Assembly: GCA_014529385.2 (NCBI GenBank)
Contig: CM043948.1
Span: forward strand, 21,823,951 to 21,887,950
From: Adiantum capillus-veneris
Lineage: Eukaryota > Streptophyta > Polypodiopsida > Polypodiales > Pteridaceae
Length of the DNA: 64,000 nucleotides
Direction: 5' to 3'
Shown here: positions 10,021 to 21,360 of the stretch, one piece after another
Layout: the number at the start of each line of letters is the position of its first letter
How positions within the stretch are numbered: position 1 is the stretch's first letter
Made by a program: the position numbers and the translations under genes
The notes under the pieces: model-generated
What the model was told of the DNA's origin: nothing
The model's input: the letters and a program-made list of their open reading frames with translations, nothing else
Database searches by the model: none

Positions 10021-12861
10021 TTAAACATCCTCAACAAGAATGTGAGGCAGAAGTTGGGGATACCTGAGATGAAACCAACCCCGTTCAAAGCAAGGATAGC
10101 TGACCACAAAGTAGTCCAAGCTGCTGAACCTATTGAGATATGCTTATTAGGGTAGGGAAGGAGAAGTTCAAAAATGTTTTTTTGGTATTAGATACACAAG
10201 TAGATTACGGAATGTTGTTAGGAAGACCATGGATGAGAACTGTTGGAGTCATCCATGATTGTGCAAATCAAACTTTAACCATTTAGGGATCGAGTAAAAG
10301 AATTCAGATTAGAACCAATAATACCAGAAGTTGGAAGAAGGCTCTAAGACCTGAGGAATTTTGTAAGAAGTATGGCATGAAGAAGATTGAAACAATGCTT
10401 GCTTCAATGCATATTTTTCCTTTAGCAGAGATTGATCTAAGTGCTATGCCGATGGATAAAGAGAAAGCTAAAAGGTAGCAACAAAAATATCCAGAGCAGT
10501 TTACTGAATTGAACTCTAGAGAATGACCATTTCATATAGATGTCCATCTACCAGAACAGTCAACATCAAGAAAGTTCAATTTCACACTAGAGGAAGAAAC
10601 CAGCTCATTAAACTCTGATGATGGGAATCCTGCGACACTGACACCTAAAATTCAGAATGATCTTTTGGAAATAGGTAATTCTTTCAATGATTATGGTGCT
10701 AGCATTTGAACTAAAAAGAAAGAAAAATCAATGGCCAAAAAAAAGGGAGGAGGGCCAAATTGGTTACTCTTAATTGATCAAGAGGTTGGGGAGTGGAATC
10801 TTGGCTCAGAAAACAATCCTAGAATGATTAAGATCAACAAGCACCTAAAGCATTAAATCAAAGAAAAGGAAAAGGTAGTGTTCCAAAAATACAAGGACGT
10901 ATTCTCATGGGAACATATTGACCTGAAAGGCGTAGATCTAGAAGTGTGCCAACATCGCATTCCACTAAATCTAGATGCCATACTAGCCAGGTTGCAAAGG
11001 TACAAAATGAACCCCAACTATGTTAAGAAGGTTAGGGAGGATATTGACAATCTTCTCAAAGCAGGGCTCATCAGAGAGGTAGCAAGTAGTGATTGGTTGT
11101 TTCCTATAGTGGTAGTCCCTAATAAGAATGGGAAATTGAGAGTATGTGTGGACTACAAAAAACTGAATTCCATTACCATTAAGGATCCTTGTCCATTACC
11201 ATTCAAAAATATGATGCTAGACGAGATCACAAGCCACAAAATGTATAGTTTTATGGATGGCTATAGTGGCTACAATAAACTAAAGATTGCACCTGAGGAT
11301 AGGGCCAAGACTACATTTATCACTGAATGAGGAGCATTCATGTATGTGGTGATGCCATTTGGGCTATGCAATGCTCCAGTAACTTTTCAACAATGTTTGA
11401 TGGTAATTTTCAATGAATTTTTACATAATCTTTTGGCCATCTTTGTGGATGACTTCATGGTCTTTTCCACTGAAGAAATGCACTTAGTGTTTTTGAAAAT
11501 GGTGTTTGAAAGGTGCAAAGCAAAAAGATCTATTTGAAAACCTTCAAGGTAGTATTCATGGTCTGGAAGGGACAACTTTTGGGACATATAATGTCAAGGA
11601 ATGGGATTGAAAATGATAAAATCAAGTGCACTCAATAGGCTATAGTGCCAACACCGGTGTTTGAGTTAAGTTTTTTTTTGGGATACATAAACTTATATAG
11701 GAGATTTGTTCATATGTTTATAGCTGAGGCATTATCTTTATATGAACTAAGAAAGGGAATAAAATCCTCTAGACGAAATAACGTGAACAAAGTTTCTAGT
11801 GCTTAAAAGATGCGATCAGTAGGAAGTTAGTACTTTTCCAGCCTATTGGGATATTATTTTCCATGTACATGTAGACACTTCGTGCATGGCTATGCGAGCC
11901 ATACTAGCCCAGTCCGATGGGAAGACAAAGTACCCGGTCTAATTTGCGAGTTGCAGGTTCAGTACAATTGAACAGGGGTATTCGACTATTGAAAGAGAAG
12001 CATTGGGGATTGTATTTAGTGCTACCAAATTCAGGCATTATCTATTGGGCAAACTATTTCACTTCTATGTCGATCATCAAGATCTATTGTGTTTTATCAA
12101 CAAGGTTATTATACAAGAAAGGCTATTTAGGTGGATGATGTCTTGATCATCAAGATTTATTGTGTTTTATCAACAAGGTTATTATACAAGAAAGTCTATT
12201 TAGGTGGATGATGTTTCTAATGGAGTCCGAATTCAAGATTTTTCATAAGGCAAGAAAAACACACTATGGAGCATGCTTCCTTTCCACAAGCACAAAAGGT
12301 TGTTCACAAAATTCATTAAGGGATGAGCCAGTAAATGTTCAATTATTCCAGACAATAGCTAAAGAAAAGCTAGACCCAGAATGGCAGGACATTTGTGATT
12401 TTTTTCAGTTGGGGAAGTTTCCAGATGAGTGGTCCCAAAATAAGAGGAAAGCACTCATCATAAAAAGATTGAAATTCACTATCATTGCTAGAGCACTTTA
12501 CAAACTAGGCATTAATGGTGTGCTTCATAGATGTGCATCAATGAGAGGAAGAATGAAAATGATCACTGAAGCTCATAATGGATATGCTGGAGGGCACTTT
12601 TCAACTAATATCACACATAAGAAGATCCTTTAGGCATGATTATGATGGAAAACTACAATGGCCAATGTCAAGAGTTTTCTACAAAACGTGTGATATTTTC
12701 CAGAGGATGGGAAGGGCAACGGTAGCTGAGATGATGTCACCACTAACTCCAGTGTATCCACTACGAATTTTCATAAAATGGGGTCTGGATTTTATGGGGC
12801 CATTCAAGAAAGTAAATCCGAGAAAGAATATGTATATTGTTATGGCCATCTGTTATGTCAG
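10021..12861 (+). pseudogene. pol: Ty3/Gypsy protease-RT-RNase H-integrase remnant
   Basis: Reading starts inside the retropepsin; its flap region and LLGRPWMR motif are near 10180-10240. RT follows at 10878-11330 (DYKKLN, FMDGYSGYNK), where a TGA (11328-11330) interrupts the frame before MPFGLCNAPVTFQQ and the catalytic FVDD at about 11440-11455. RNase H is recognisable near 11950-12075 (IEREALG type motif, then the HYLLGK block) but changes frame. Integrase follows: the H2C2-like finger (12500-12720) and the WGLDFMGPFK start of the catalytic core near 12775-12810. The core is cut off at 12861 by Copia element A (minus strand). Several stops and frame changes make it inactive. The 73-bp duplication in RNase H is listed separately. 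Confidence 0.85.
12072..12217 (+). repeat. 73-bp tandem duplication inside RNase H
   Basis: 12072-12144 and 12145-12217 are near-identical neighbours, both beginning GATCATCAAGAT and containing TTATCAACAAGGTTATTATA. The unit length is not a multiple of three, so it shifts the frame in addition to repeating the end of the RNase H domain. Confidence 0.9.
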
Positions 12862-13089
12862 TGTTGGAATTAGGGTTGCAGAGAAACGTACACACCTTGG
12901 AGAAGACGAAGGAAGCTCAAGGCACACAATAGAGAGTGTGTTACTTAGTGTGCAATGGAAAGATGGATAGCCCTAGAGTGATGGGCGTATATACAATGCT
13001 CGGGGGAAAAGAACCTCCTAAAGAGGGAAAAAATGCCCCGACGGTCCTAGTGTGTTTACACACATCACTACCACATGTATATGGTAACA
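12862..13089 (-). repeat. 3' LTR of Copia A
   Basis: Starts TGTTGGAATT and ends GTAACA on the plus strand (minus: TGTTACC...TCCAACA). It aligns over its length with the 227-bp LTRs of Copia B, including the TTTTCCC(C/T) blocks and the TGTATATACGCCCATCAC promoter-like segment. Confidence 0.9.
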
Positions 13090-15935
13090 AATCCCCCCTG
13101 GAGTGATGCGGTGAACAAGAGCTGGCACATGAGTAAAGGGAAGTTCCATGCCATGAGGACATGATTAGTCCACAAAGGGGAGTAAGCCCAAAGCTTTGTG
13201 GAAAGTGTCAAGCTTCTCACGAGACAATGCCTTTGTGAAAAGATTTGCAAGGTTGTCCTGTATTGGCACATAAACCAAGCTGATCTCTCCTGTTGAGAGC
13301 CTCTCCCTGGAATAGTGGTAATGCACCTCAATGTGCTTTTTGCGAGAGCATGAAAAACTGGTTCCTCGCAACTGCCAATGCGCTCGGACTGTCAATGTAG
13401 ATAGTGTTGGGAGTGTCCAGTCCAACACCCAAATCAGCCATAAGGCGTCTGATCCATAAACACTCAATCATAGCTGTGAAGACTGTCCTCTACTCAGCCT
13501 CACAACTAGAAGTGGCCACAGTAGGTTGCTTCTTGCTCAACCATGATATTCAAGATTTGCCAAGCATGAAACAAAAACCACTTGTGGACACTCGCGTGTC
13601 AAAACAACCAGCCCAATCTGAGTCCGAAAAAGCATGTAAGTCTGGTGGCAATGATCCCCCCTTGGGATAAAACAAACCAAGATGTAAAGTGCAACTAAGG
13701 TAGTGGAAAATCCTCTTGCCAGCCTGCCAATTCTTAGACCCTGGGCTATGCATACATGTGCTAACTTGTGAGACTGCAAACTGAATATCCGGCCTCGTCT
13801 TGCATACATAAATGAGGCAGCCAACAACAGTTTGATAAAGAGGTGACATTAGAAGGATCGCCACCATCATGTAGACTCAACTTCAAACCTGTTTCCATGG
13901 GAGTGGAAATAAGTTTGCACTCCTCAAGTCCAAACTTACATAGCAATGTCTCTATGTAACTTTTCTGACACAAGGTAATACCACCATCACATTGCTTAAA
14001 CTATATACCCAAGTAATGATGCAACAGCCCCAAATCTTTTATCTTGAAAGTAGCATTCAAATCAGCCTTAAATTCAGCAATATGTCTCTCATTTGGTCCA
14101 GTGATCTCAACAACTCATTGACATAAAGAACCACAATGAGAAGTACATCACCCTCTCGCTTTACATACAATGTGCTTTTTGTTGGATTGTTACAAAAGCC
14201 TTGTTTGACCAAATGAGTGTCAGCTTTCTCATACCAAGCACGAGGAGATTGCTTCAACCCATACAAAGATTTCTTACATCTGCACATTTTTTCCTCTTGT
14301 CCTTTTATGACAAAACCGCGAGGCTGTGTTACATAAACTTCCTCAAATATGTCACCATTCAAGAAAGTAGTAACAATGTCTGATTGATGTACATCCCAAC
14401 CAAAATGAGCTGCCAATGCACACAGAAAACACATAGTAGTCATAGGACAAGTGGGAGGAAAAGTCTCTTCATAATCTATGCCTTTTTGTTGTGCATGACC
14501 CTTTGCAACAAGTCGAGCCTTATGGCAATCGATCTCACCATCCGGCTTGCGTTTCAACTTGTAAACCCACTTCGTACCAATGGCATTTTTTCCACGAGGC
14601 AAATCACATAAAGTCCATGTGTCATTTTTTATAAGTGCATCATATTGTGATTGCATGGAAGCCATCCAATTTTATGAACTCTGTGCTTCATCAAAGAACA
14701 GAGGTTCCTCAACATCATGTAAGCTTGACACAGCCAAAGCATAACAATTTGATGCATAAGATGCATGGTAAGAGCCTGAATGAGTACGACTAGACAAAGG
14801 TGCATCCAATTTACTGTCACGCAAAGTGTGCACCAGCCATTTTGGCATACCTCTAGCCTGCTCATTTTCAGCCCTTTCCTCATCAAGGACATCATGTACA
14901 TCTGCATCAGTAATAGGCTGATCTATAACATTTTCAGAAACCCCCATAGGCTGTATATTTTCCTGATTGGAACTTAAATTCATATTTCCACCACTAAAAA
15001 GAGGCAACAAAGTGTCATAAATGTCCTGTGAGCTTACATTACTGTCTCTAGTACATGACAGCAAGGGCTGAACAGAATCTTCCACAAACACTACATCCTG
15101 TGAAACCAGAATACGTTCTATTTACGGATGATACAACCTGTGACCTTTGCTTTCAACACTATAACCAACAAAAATACATTTGTCAGTCTTATCATCCAAT
15201 TTTTTGTGTTGTGTTTGTGGCACCAAAGCATAAGCCAAACATCCAAAAACACGCATGTGCTCAATAGAAGGCTTTCTATCATGCCATGCTTCATATGGAG
15301 TAACAGACTGCAAAGATTTTGTAGGACACTTGTTTAGTACATAAGTGGCACACATGATGGCCTCAAGCCAAAAAGAATGCAGCAAAGCTTGGCTTTTGAC
15401 CATACATGTGCCATTTCCGTAAGTGACCTGTTTTTCCTCTAATCAACACCATTTTTCTGAGGTGTATAAGACACTGTACATTGGTGTTTTATCCCACGGC
15501 TAGCCAGAAATGCATTGAACTCATGAGACATATACTCCCCCCCTCGATCGAAACGGAGGGTGCCCATAGTACATTTCGAGACATTTTCAGCCATAGCCAA
15601 AAATTGTTTGAAGCACATTAAAACTTCGGACTTCACTTTAAGAGAAAATACCCATGCATGCCCGAAGTAATCATCAATGAAATTCAAAAAGAAAAGGTAA
15701 TTGCCCAAGGACAGAGTTTGCATGGGCCCACAAACATCACTATGCACAAGGTGCAACCTGCATGTGGCCCAAATTGAACCATCCTTTGGAAACTTAAAAT
15801 GCTACATCTTACCCAAAATACAGCCTTCACAAACATGTTTGACAAGTGCTTCAATAGGCGGCAAAGAAGCAACCATATCAGATTTTTTGCAAACGCAGCA
15901 AACCGGCAAAATTTAGATGACCAAAACGTGCATGC

Positions 15936-16277
15936 TGTTGGGATGCGAGTTTTGTTGCATCCTATATGTGAACAGTCTCTTCCACCTAGAAAATCCTTAT
16001 GTGTCAATCCATGTGAAAAGTCTCTTGAAACCTTTGTAAAGAGAAAGCCACTTGTATTGTGCATTGGCAGCAACCTTTTGTGCTCATGTGTCAAAAGGCT
16101 GCCTATTTCCAAAAGCCTATATAGAGGCAGGTTCTGCTGAATAATATTAAGCTTTATTATTTTCAAGTATAGCCTATATTGTATTGTCCAATAGTTTCTC
16201 TCTCAAGCTCTACTCTAACCTCTCCAAGCATTCTTATGCCATGAATGGCACACTAACCTATCCACCTTAACCCTACA
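15936..16277 (+). repeat. 5' LTR of gag-only element 1
   Basis: TGTTGGGATG...CCCTACA, 342 bp. A TATA-like CCTATATAGAGG is at 16116-16127. Confidence 0.92.
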
Positions 16278-16597
16278 ACTGGTATTAGAGCATTAGCCAA
16301 GCTAATCTCGTTTTTAGCTTAGATCCTAATTAAAGCACCTTAATTATTTTTGCATTAGCACTTTATTAACTCCATCTTGCATATTAAAAATAGATTGCAC
16401 TATTCTTATACCACGAGATTGTCAATGGGATATGCACTTCGCCACTACCCATGATAATCTTGGGATAGGAATTCTTCTTATCTTCCTTAGCACAAAGTAG
16501 GAATAAATCTTGCAAGCTAAGTTTGGTGATGTGTGGTTGAGCTTATTGTAAGGGATTGTCTATTTCAAGGGTGGGTCAAGGCTATTCAAGACCGACC

Positions 16598-16894
16598 ATG
16601 TCCGTGTGTGCCCATCTCGCATACCACCAAGCTCCAAGGAGACACCAAGAAGATGTAATAAACTCTCTTCAAGAGCACGAAAAGAAACTCAAAGGCAGTC
16701 AACAACAGTCAAGTGGTGTTTATGTGGTCTCATCCAACCGCTACAACCGCAATCACAAAAGAAACTTAAAGTGCACACACTATGGTAGAACAAATCACCT
16801 TTCAAAGGATTGCTATGAAATCAACCCTTGTCGCATTTGTGGCAAAAACAACCATGCTACAAAATATTGCAGACTCAAAGATAAATCTTCATAG
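16598..16894 (+). CDS. gag: Small gag protein with two zinc knuckles
   Basis: Open frame from the first in-frame ATG at 16598 to TAG at 16892-16894 (98 residues). The C-terminal half is basic (RYNRNHKRNLK) and carries two knuckles in tandem. The first, CTHYGRTNHLSKDC, has Tyr where the second zinc-binding Cys should be, so it is probably defective. The second, CRICGKNNHATKYC, is a complete C-X2-C-X4-H-X4-C knuckle. Such knuckles in Gag bind the element RNA during particle assembly. The usual longer capsid portion is missing or non-coding upstream (16292-16597), so the protein is much shorter than a normal Copia Gag. It is the only gene of the element. Confidence 0.7.
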   Translation: MSVCAHLAYHQAPRRHQEDVINSLQEHEKKLKGSQQQSSGVYVVSSNRYNRNHKRNLKCTHYGRTNHLSKDCYEINPCRICGKNNHATKYCRLKDKSS

Positions 16895-17186
16895 GTTACC
16901 AATTACAAAGAGCATTTCAAGGATAAACCAGAAGCAAAAATCAACCTTGACACCACTGAAGATTCTTACAAAGATAACGACAACAATATTGGCTTTGTAT
17001 ATGATGATGTGCTGTGAACATTATCTCTCTTGTGTACCTTACCCTCTATTTGTGCTAGGGGAGGCTTGTGTGTGCCTACACCCTTTGTGTCTAGGGGAGG
17101 CATGTGAATTGTGTGCCTCACCCTAGTGTGTTTTGAGGGGAGGATTGTGTGAGTGATATACAACCAAAACCCACATAGGGGAGGAT

Positions 17187-17528
17187 TGTTGGGATGCGAG
17201 TTTTGTTGCATCTCTTATGTGAACAGTCTCTTCCACCTAGAAAAGCCTTATGTGTCAATCCATGTGAAAAGTCTCTTGAAACCCTTGTAAAGAGAAAGCC
17301 ACTTGTATTGTGCATTGGCAGCCACCTTTTGTGCTCATGTGTCAAGAGGCTGCCTATTTCCAAAAGCCTATATAGAGGCAGGTTCTGTTGAATAATATTA
17401 AGCTTTATCATTTGCAAGTATAGACTATATTGTATTGTCCAATAGTGTCTCTCTCAAGCTTTACTCTAACCTCTCCAAGCATTCTTATGCCATGAAAGGC
17501 ACACTAACCTATCCACCTTAACCCTACA
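17187..17528 (+). repeat. 3' LTR of gag-only element 1
   Basis: 342 bp, same ends as the 5' copy. Differences are scattered substitutions, no large indel. Confidence 0.92.
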
Positions 17529-18724
17529 CATTTCAAAGTTTTGCATCTGAAATAGCCCTTGAATCTGCAACAACATTTGTAAAATTTTGTCCACACTTGT
17601 CATACAAAGTGAGCTTATACAGCCCACGGCACAAAAGGCCAGATGCAACAATTTCATCACCAAAACTGAGGTCATGAACTGTACATCTACCATCCACAAC
17701 CTTGACTACAAGTCTAAGTCTAGCAAGTGCGGATACAGACAATAGACTCTTCTTGATCCCATGTACATAAAGTGCATCAACAAGTGTGAAGGAACTGCCA
17801 TTTGCAGCAGTAAGCATAATCTTTCCTACTCCTTGAACCGGATAAGAGGCATTGTTGGCACAAGTGACTGAATTCCCATGAGGGACAGACTCGAGAGAGG
17901 TGAACAATTCACGATGTGAGATAATGTGCTTTGTAGCACCACTGTCGAAATACCACACATGTGAATCTGCAGCAACTGACAAGCATGCATCATGGGCAGC
18001 AGAATTGTAAGTGCACTCTGCACTAAAAACCCATTCTGCATCTACATCAGCATTACAGTCTCCTTTCATAGAAGACTCAACAATGGCTGCATTTGTAGTG
18101 GAACCAACATTTGCAGTGGAACCACCCTATTTCTTTTTAGCCTTTTTGGCCTTCAACTTAGGACACGACTTGATCAAGTGATCATTAGCTTTACAATAAT
18201 GGAAACACATCTTCTTTTTGCCCTTATCACCAGAATTTCCAGACGAATTGCTGCTAGTAGAAGCATTAGGAACAAAAGTTTTTCCACTCGCAGCAGAACC
18301 ATAAGAAGTGGATGCATTGCTGTTACCACCCTTTCTTTGAGAAGCAATAAAAGCCTGATCTGTCTAGTCCTATTTTTTCTTGAAAGTGACTCTTGCAACA
18401 ACAATGTGCATAATGCATCAAACTTGACAACTTCTGGATTTCCTTGGGTCATAAGTCTCCAAGTACTAGCAAAATTCTGGTAAAAATCTGGTAAGGCATC
18501 AATAACAGTCTGCACAAGAAAACTCTCTGAAATGAGTTCAACTACAGAAATAAGTTGCTCATTGATATCCTTGACACTAGGAAGCAAAGTGACCATATCA
18601 TCTTCCTCATGCATAATCTTCGACTAGTATTACCATGACTCTCTCCGCGGTTATTACCGCGCTTATTACCATTGTTATATCCGACAACCAAATTTAGCGC
18701 CTAAACTTTCAAATTCTGGCTTCA

Positions 18725-18750
18725 CCCCCCCCCCCCCCCCCCCCCCCCCC
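18725..18750. repeat. Poly(C) tract
   Basis: An uninterrupted run of about 26 C, followed by GCCCTGCCCCC. It lies 100 bp from the truncated end of Copia A. Confidence 0.9.
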
Positions 18751-18836
18751 GCCCTGCCCCCACAATTCAAATTTTGGTGTTTCCCTCCTCTCAATAAAAA
18801 ATGAAGAATATTGTATATAATTCTCAAATTTAAAAA

Positions 18837-18840
<4 letters not shown>

Positions 18841-18890
<50 letters not shown>
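18841..18890. repeat. (GA)n microsatellite
   Basis: A 50-bp pure GA run. Apart from this and the poly(C) tract, 18625-19078 shows no gene; on the minus strand 18625-18680 reads as an Asn/Gly/Arg-rich stretch that may be a fragment of another gag. Confidence 0.92.
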
Positions 18891-18895
<5 letters not shown>

Positions 18896-19079
18896 GGGGG
18901 AGAAGGAGGCGGGGGATATAAGATTACACTTGGTTACAACTAAATTAATCATTGTCAATTGATTAACATAATTGAGCATATTCTCAAATCTAAAGAGAGG
19001 AAGAGGAGGGAGAGAGAGATGAATGGATTACACGACCAAAAAATTTTATAAATGCAAAATGTTTATGAATCATCTTCCA

Positions 19080-20370
19080 AAAGATCTCTACATGAAGCAT
19101 CATCCAATTCTAAGCCCATGGTTCCTAAATCAATAAAGAGAGAAACGGAATTGTCGTTTGTGGATGCATTGCCAGCTTCACCATCTTTGAGTTCGTCATC
19201 CTCCATCTCATCATCTTCATCATCATGACAATCATCCTCGCTAAGACTTCTGCCGCCGGACTTGATTCATTGGCCTCCCTCCCCTCTGTTTCCACCTTAT
19301 CCAAAGTTGGAGGTGGAAGAGGGTCGAAGATAGTCTCCACTTCATTAGTGGAAAAAATGGTTCTCCCCCGAGGTGTTACGGGAATTACAAACCAATGTTT
19401 TGGTTGGTGGATTGCTGGGATATAGATGAGCTATAAAATAGATGCTCAAAGTGAGTAACATTGGTATAACTAACACTACAAGAAAATAAGAATAAAAAAG
19501 GTACATGTCACTCACCTGCTCATAGTTGCACGGTAAAACAAATTGTCATACCTCCCTGTGTGATGCACACTAGAGTCCACCGTGTAGAGGCCATTCTCAT
19601 GTCGTCTACACACATTTGCAAACCACTTGCACTTGAAGATGAAGGTATGAAACGTTCTAAAATTAACCTTTAGTATCCTTCAATAGTTCCGCAGTACCTG
19701 GCTTCATCACCGTCTGTGTCAAAGTTGCCCATGATGGCACAATCCATGGTGGTTCTACGCTCATCCATGTGGCACGTACAAAAGTGACGACCCTTTGACC
19801 ACATAGAGTTAAAGGAAAGGCACTACAAAATAGAAAACTATATTAATTTATCAAATACATGTTAAAGATAATTTCAAGAAATAGCGTTAAAATATGGTTT
19901 AGGTATATGAGTACTTTACCTTTGGTATGCAGCCTCGTGCATACTCCCATTCTTTTTTGGTGATGTCTTCTCCGCGCGCTTTTGCCTCTATCATTCTCTC
20001 ATGAATCCGCTCTACACTAATGAGATCTGGGAAGCATGCAAGGTGTCTAGGCACTAGGGGTGCCCTCCTTCCTCCATGTGCTTGTTTCCATGCTTTTCTC
20101 TCTTGAAAAAGCCTTGCCTTTGCCACTGTCCACAAGTCCACCCACTTGGTCATAATCTTTGCATTGAGAATGCAAAAGTTATCAACCACTCAGGATAGAT
20201 TCATATCCATGTTAAGTAGTTTCTTCTTTACACTTGGCAAGTGTGAAGTTATCCTTGCATCTTCCTCATCTGACCACATGCGAGAAATTGAAGGATCAAC
20301 TTGTGCCAAATACTCTGATATGTAAACAAATGCCTCCTAAACGATCCACCCTTTGGCCATACATGCCTCT
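19080..20370 (-). pseudogene. CACTA (En/Spm) transposase C-terminus, DUF4218/DUF4216-like
   Basis: Read leftward from 20370, a block EACMAKGWIV...EAFVYISEYL matches the DUF4218 pattern of plant CACTA TNP2 transposases (PEG-IAEGY-E...). It is followed by the open stretch 20189-19899, rich in K/R/E. After a gap, 19830-19690 has HFCTCHMDERRTTMDCAIMG, and 19650-19500 has FIFKCKWF then a Tyr/Phe-rich segment ending FYRATMSR, matching the DUF4216 pattern (vvlFKCdWf). 19430-19340 has the KHWFVIPVTPRG block and an acidic tail follows to 19080. Gaps between blocks may be introns or decay. The catalytic N-terminal part is absent; no CACTA terminal repeat is visible. Confidence 0.65.
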
Positions 20371-20429
20371 GGTTGATATTGTTATAGAATTGATATTTTA
20401 TTATCTATTGTAGTTGACATGTGGCAAAA

Positions 20430-20709
20430 GCATCAACAGATAATGGATTATGCAAAAGGATGTTACATGTTAGGTATATTTGGTTATTCAAGTGCTCTTT
20501 ATGAGCTTTGGCCAATTATGTCCGGCCGGCCAGTTTGTACTCACTTTGAGCATTCAAGAAATCTATAAATTAAATACGTGCAAGAGGAAAATGCTCACTC
20601 TTGCACGGGGGGAGATTGCACCTAGTGTCTGTCTATTCTTCTCTCCTCTCCTCTCTTCTCTCTTGCCGTGCCGGTGTAGCACTCCACTCTAGGAGGTGCA
20701 CCTGAAAGT

Positions 20710-20807
<98 letters not shown>

Positions 20808-20928
20808 CGAGTATGATTTGATTATATGATCACACGATTTGTTAGGTATGCATATTTGCGGTGTTTTGTTGTTTCTATCATGCTATTCGAGGTATTTTGC
20901 AAGGACGCTACGTCTTCCGTTTGTAGTA
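20430..20928 (+). repeat. Probable LTR 3' portion with an internal microsatellite
   Basis: Ends directly before a primer-binding site TGGTATCAGAGC at 20930-20941, which is standard for plant LTR elements on the plus strand. The segment includes a (TC)n run and the palindrome GGCCGGCC near 20523. The left edge is uncertain (a TGTTACATG at about 20461 is one candidate) and no partner LTR was found. Confidence 0.45.
20712..20804. repeat. (TC)n microsatellite, about 93 bp
   Basis: The longest pure CT run in the window, inside the probable LTR. Confidence 0.95.
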
Positions 20929-20929
20929 G

Positions 20930-20941
20930 TGGTATCAGAGC
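20930..20941 (+). other. LTR-element primer-binding site
   Basis: TGGTATCAGAGC, complementary to the 3' end of initiator tRNA-Met. The sequence to its right (20942-21360) has no coding frame I recognise. Confidence 0.6.
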
Positions 20942-21360
20942 TTAGGACACGCTCCAAAACTAAATATTTTAACCAATACCAACTAAGTATTTTGCTTCTT
21001 ACGTTTAGATTCCATTAATTGCTTCAATGTGTAGTTAATGATTTTTTCTGAATTAAAAGAGTGCTTTCTTTATTGTCATAATATATTGATTATTAGTATA
21101 ATTATGCTAATTAAACGTATTAGTAGAATAGGTTAAACTTAATCTATGGCGATACTCGGGAACAAGAAAAGATTAGTACGTGTCCTTAGATAGGATGTCA
21201 CAAAATTAGAATCTCTGAAGGTTCGGCTATGACTCACAACATAGGATAAAAGGTGAGGGAAGTTCGTAATCAACGAGTGAGATCTTAATTAGCAGGGTTT
21301 GATATAGTAGTGTGAGGTTTGAATTTGCTAGCTGATAAGTAATCCACCAAATAAATAAAT

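Larger units (their letters stand above)
15936..17528 (+). mobile_element. Gag-only LTR element 1 (TR-GAG type), 1593 bp
   Basis: Two 342-bp direct repeats (15936-16277 and 17187-17528) bound a 909-bp interior with a primer-binding site (ACTGGTATTAGAGC, 16278-16291), a small gag ORF and a purine tract (AGGGGAGGAT, 17177-17186). The repeats differ at about 14 positions by my count (about 4%). It sits in the integrase-protease interval of Copia A: element B reads straight through the equivalent site. Flanking target copies are CATGC (15931-15935) and CATTT (17529-17533), an imperfect 5-bp duplication. It has no protease, integrase or RT, so it would need enzymes from an autonomous element. Confidence 0.9.
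13165..18614 (-). pseudogene. gag-pol: Copia A gag-pol polyprotein, multiply broken
   Basis: From high to low coordinates: gag C-terminal part and zinc-knuckle region (18614-18120), protease with FDSGATKHI (near 17935-17955), then the nested element, then integrase (about 15935-15122), the acidic linker (15091-14670), RT (14665-14057, 13973-13870) and RNase H (13870-13165, ending LLPFVD). Compared with element B, the RT catalytic motif YVDD has become YVNE near 14120, so this copy could not reverse transcribe even if its frame were whole. Several frame changes are present. Transcription would run leftward from an LTR that has been lost. Confidence 0.85.
12862..18624 (-). mobile_element. Copia retrotransposon A, 5'-truncated, carrying a nested element
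   Basis: Minus-strand Ty1/Copia element of the same family as element B (39834-44967). Its 3' LTR is 12862-13089, followed inward by the complementary polypurine tract (ATCCCCCCT, 13091-13099), then RNase H, RT, integrase, protease and gag in reverse order. Its 5' LTR, primer-binding site and gag N-terminus are missing: similarity to element B stops at about 18624, just past the motif HEEDD. It lies in the integrase of the Gypsy remnant. The five bases before it are GTCAG; no matching copy can be checked because the other end is lost. It is split by the gag-only element at 15936-17528. Confidence 0.9.

Noticed and set aside
13404-13670. Plus-strand open frames across 13404-18483
   Set aside because: They are antisense shadows of Copia A coding sequence.
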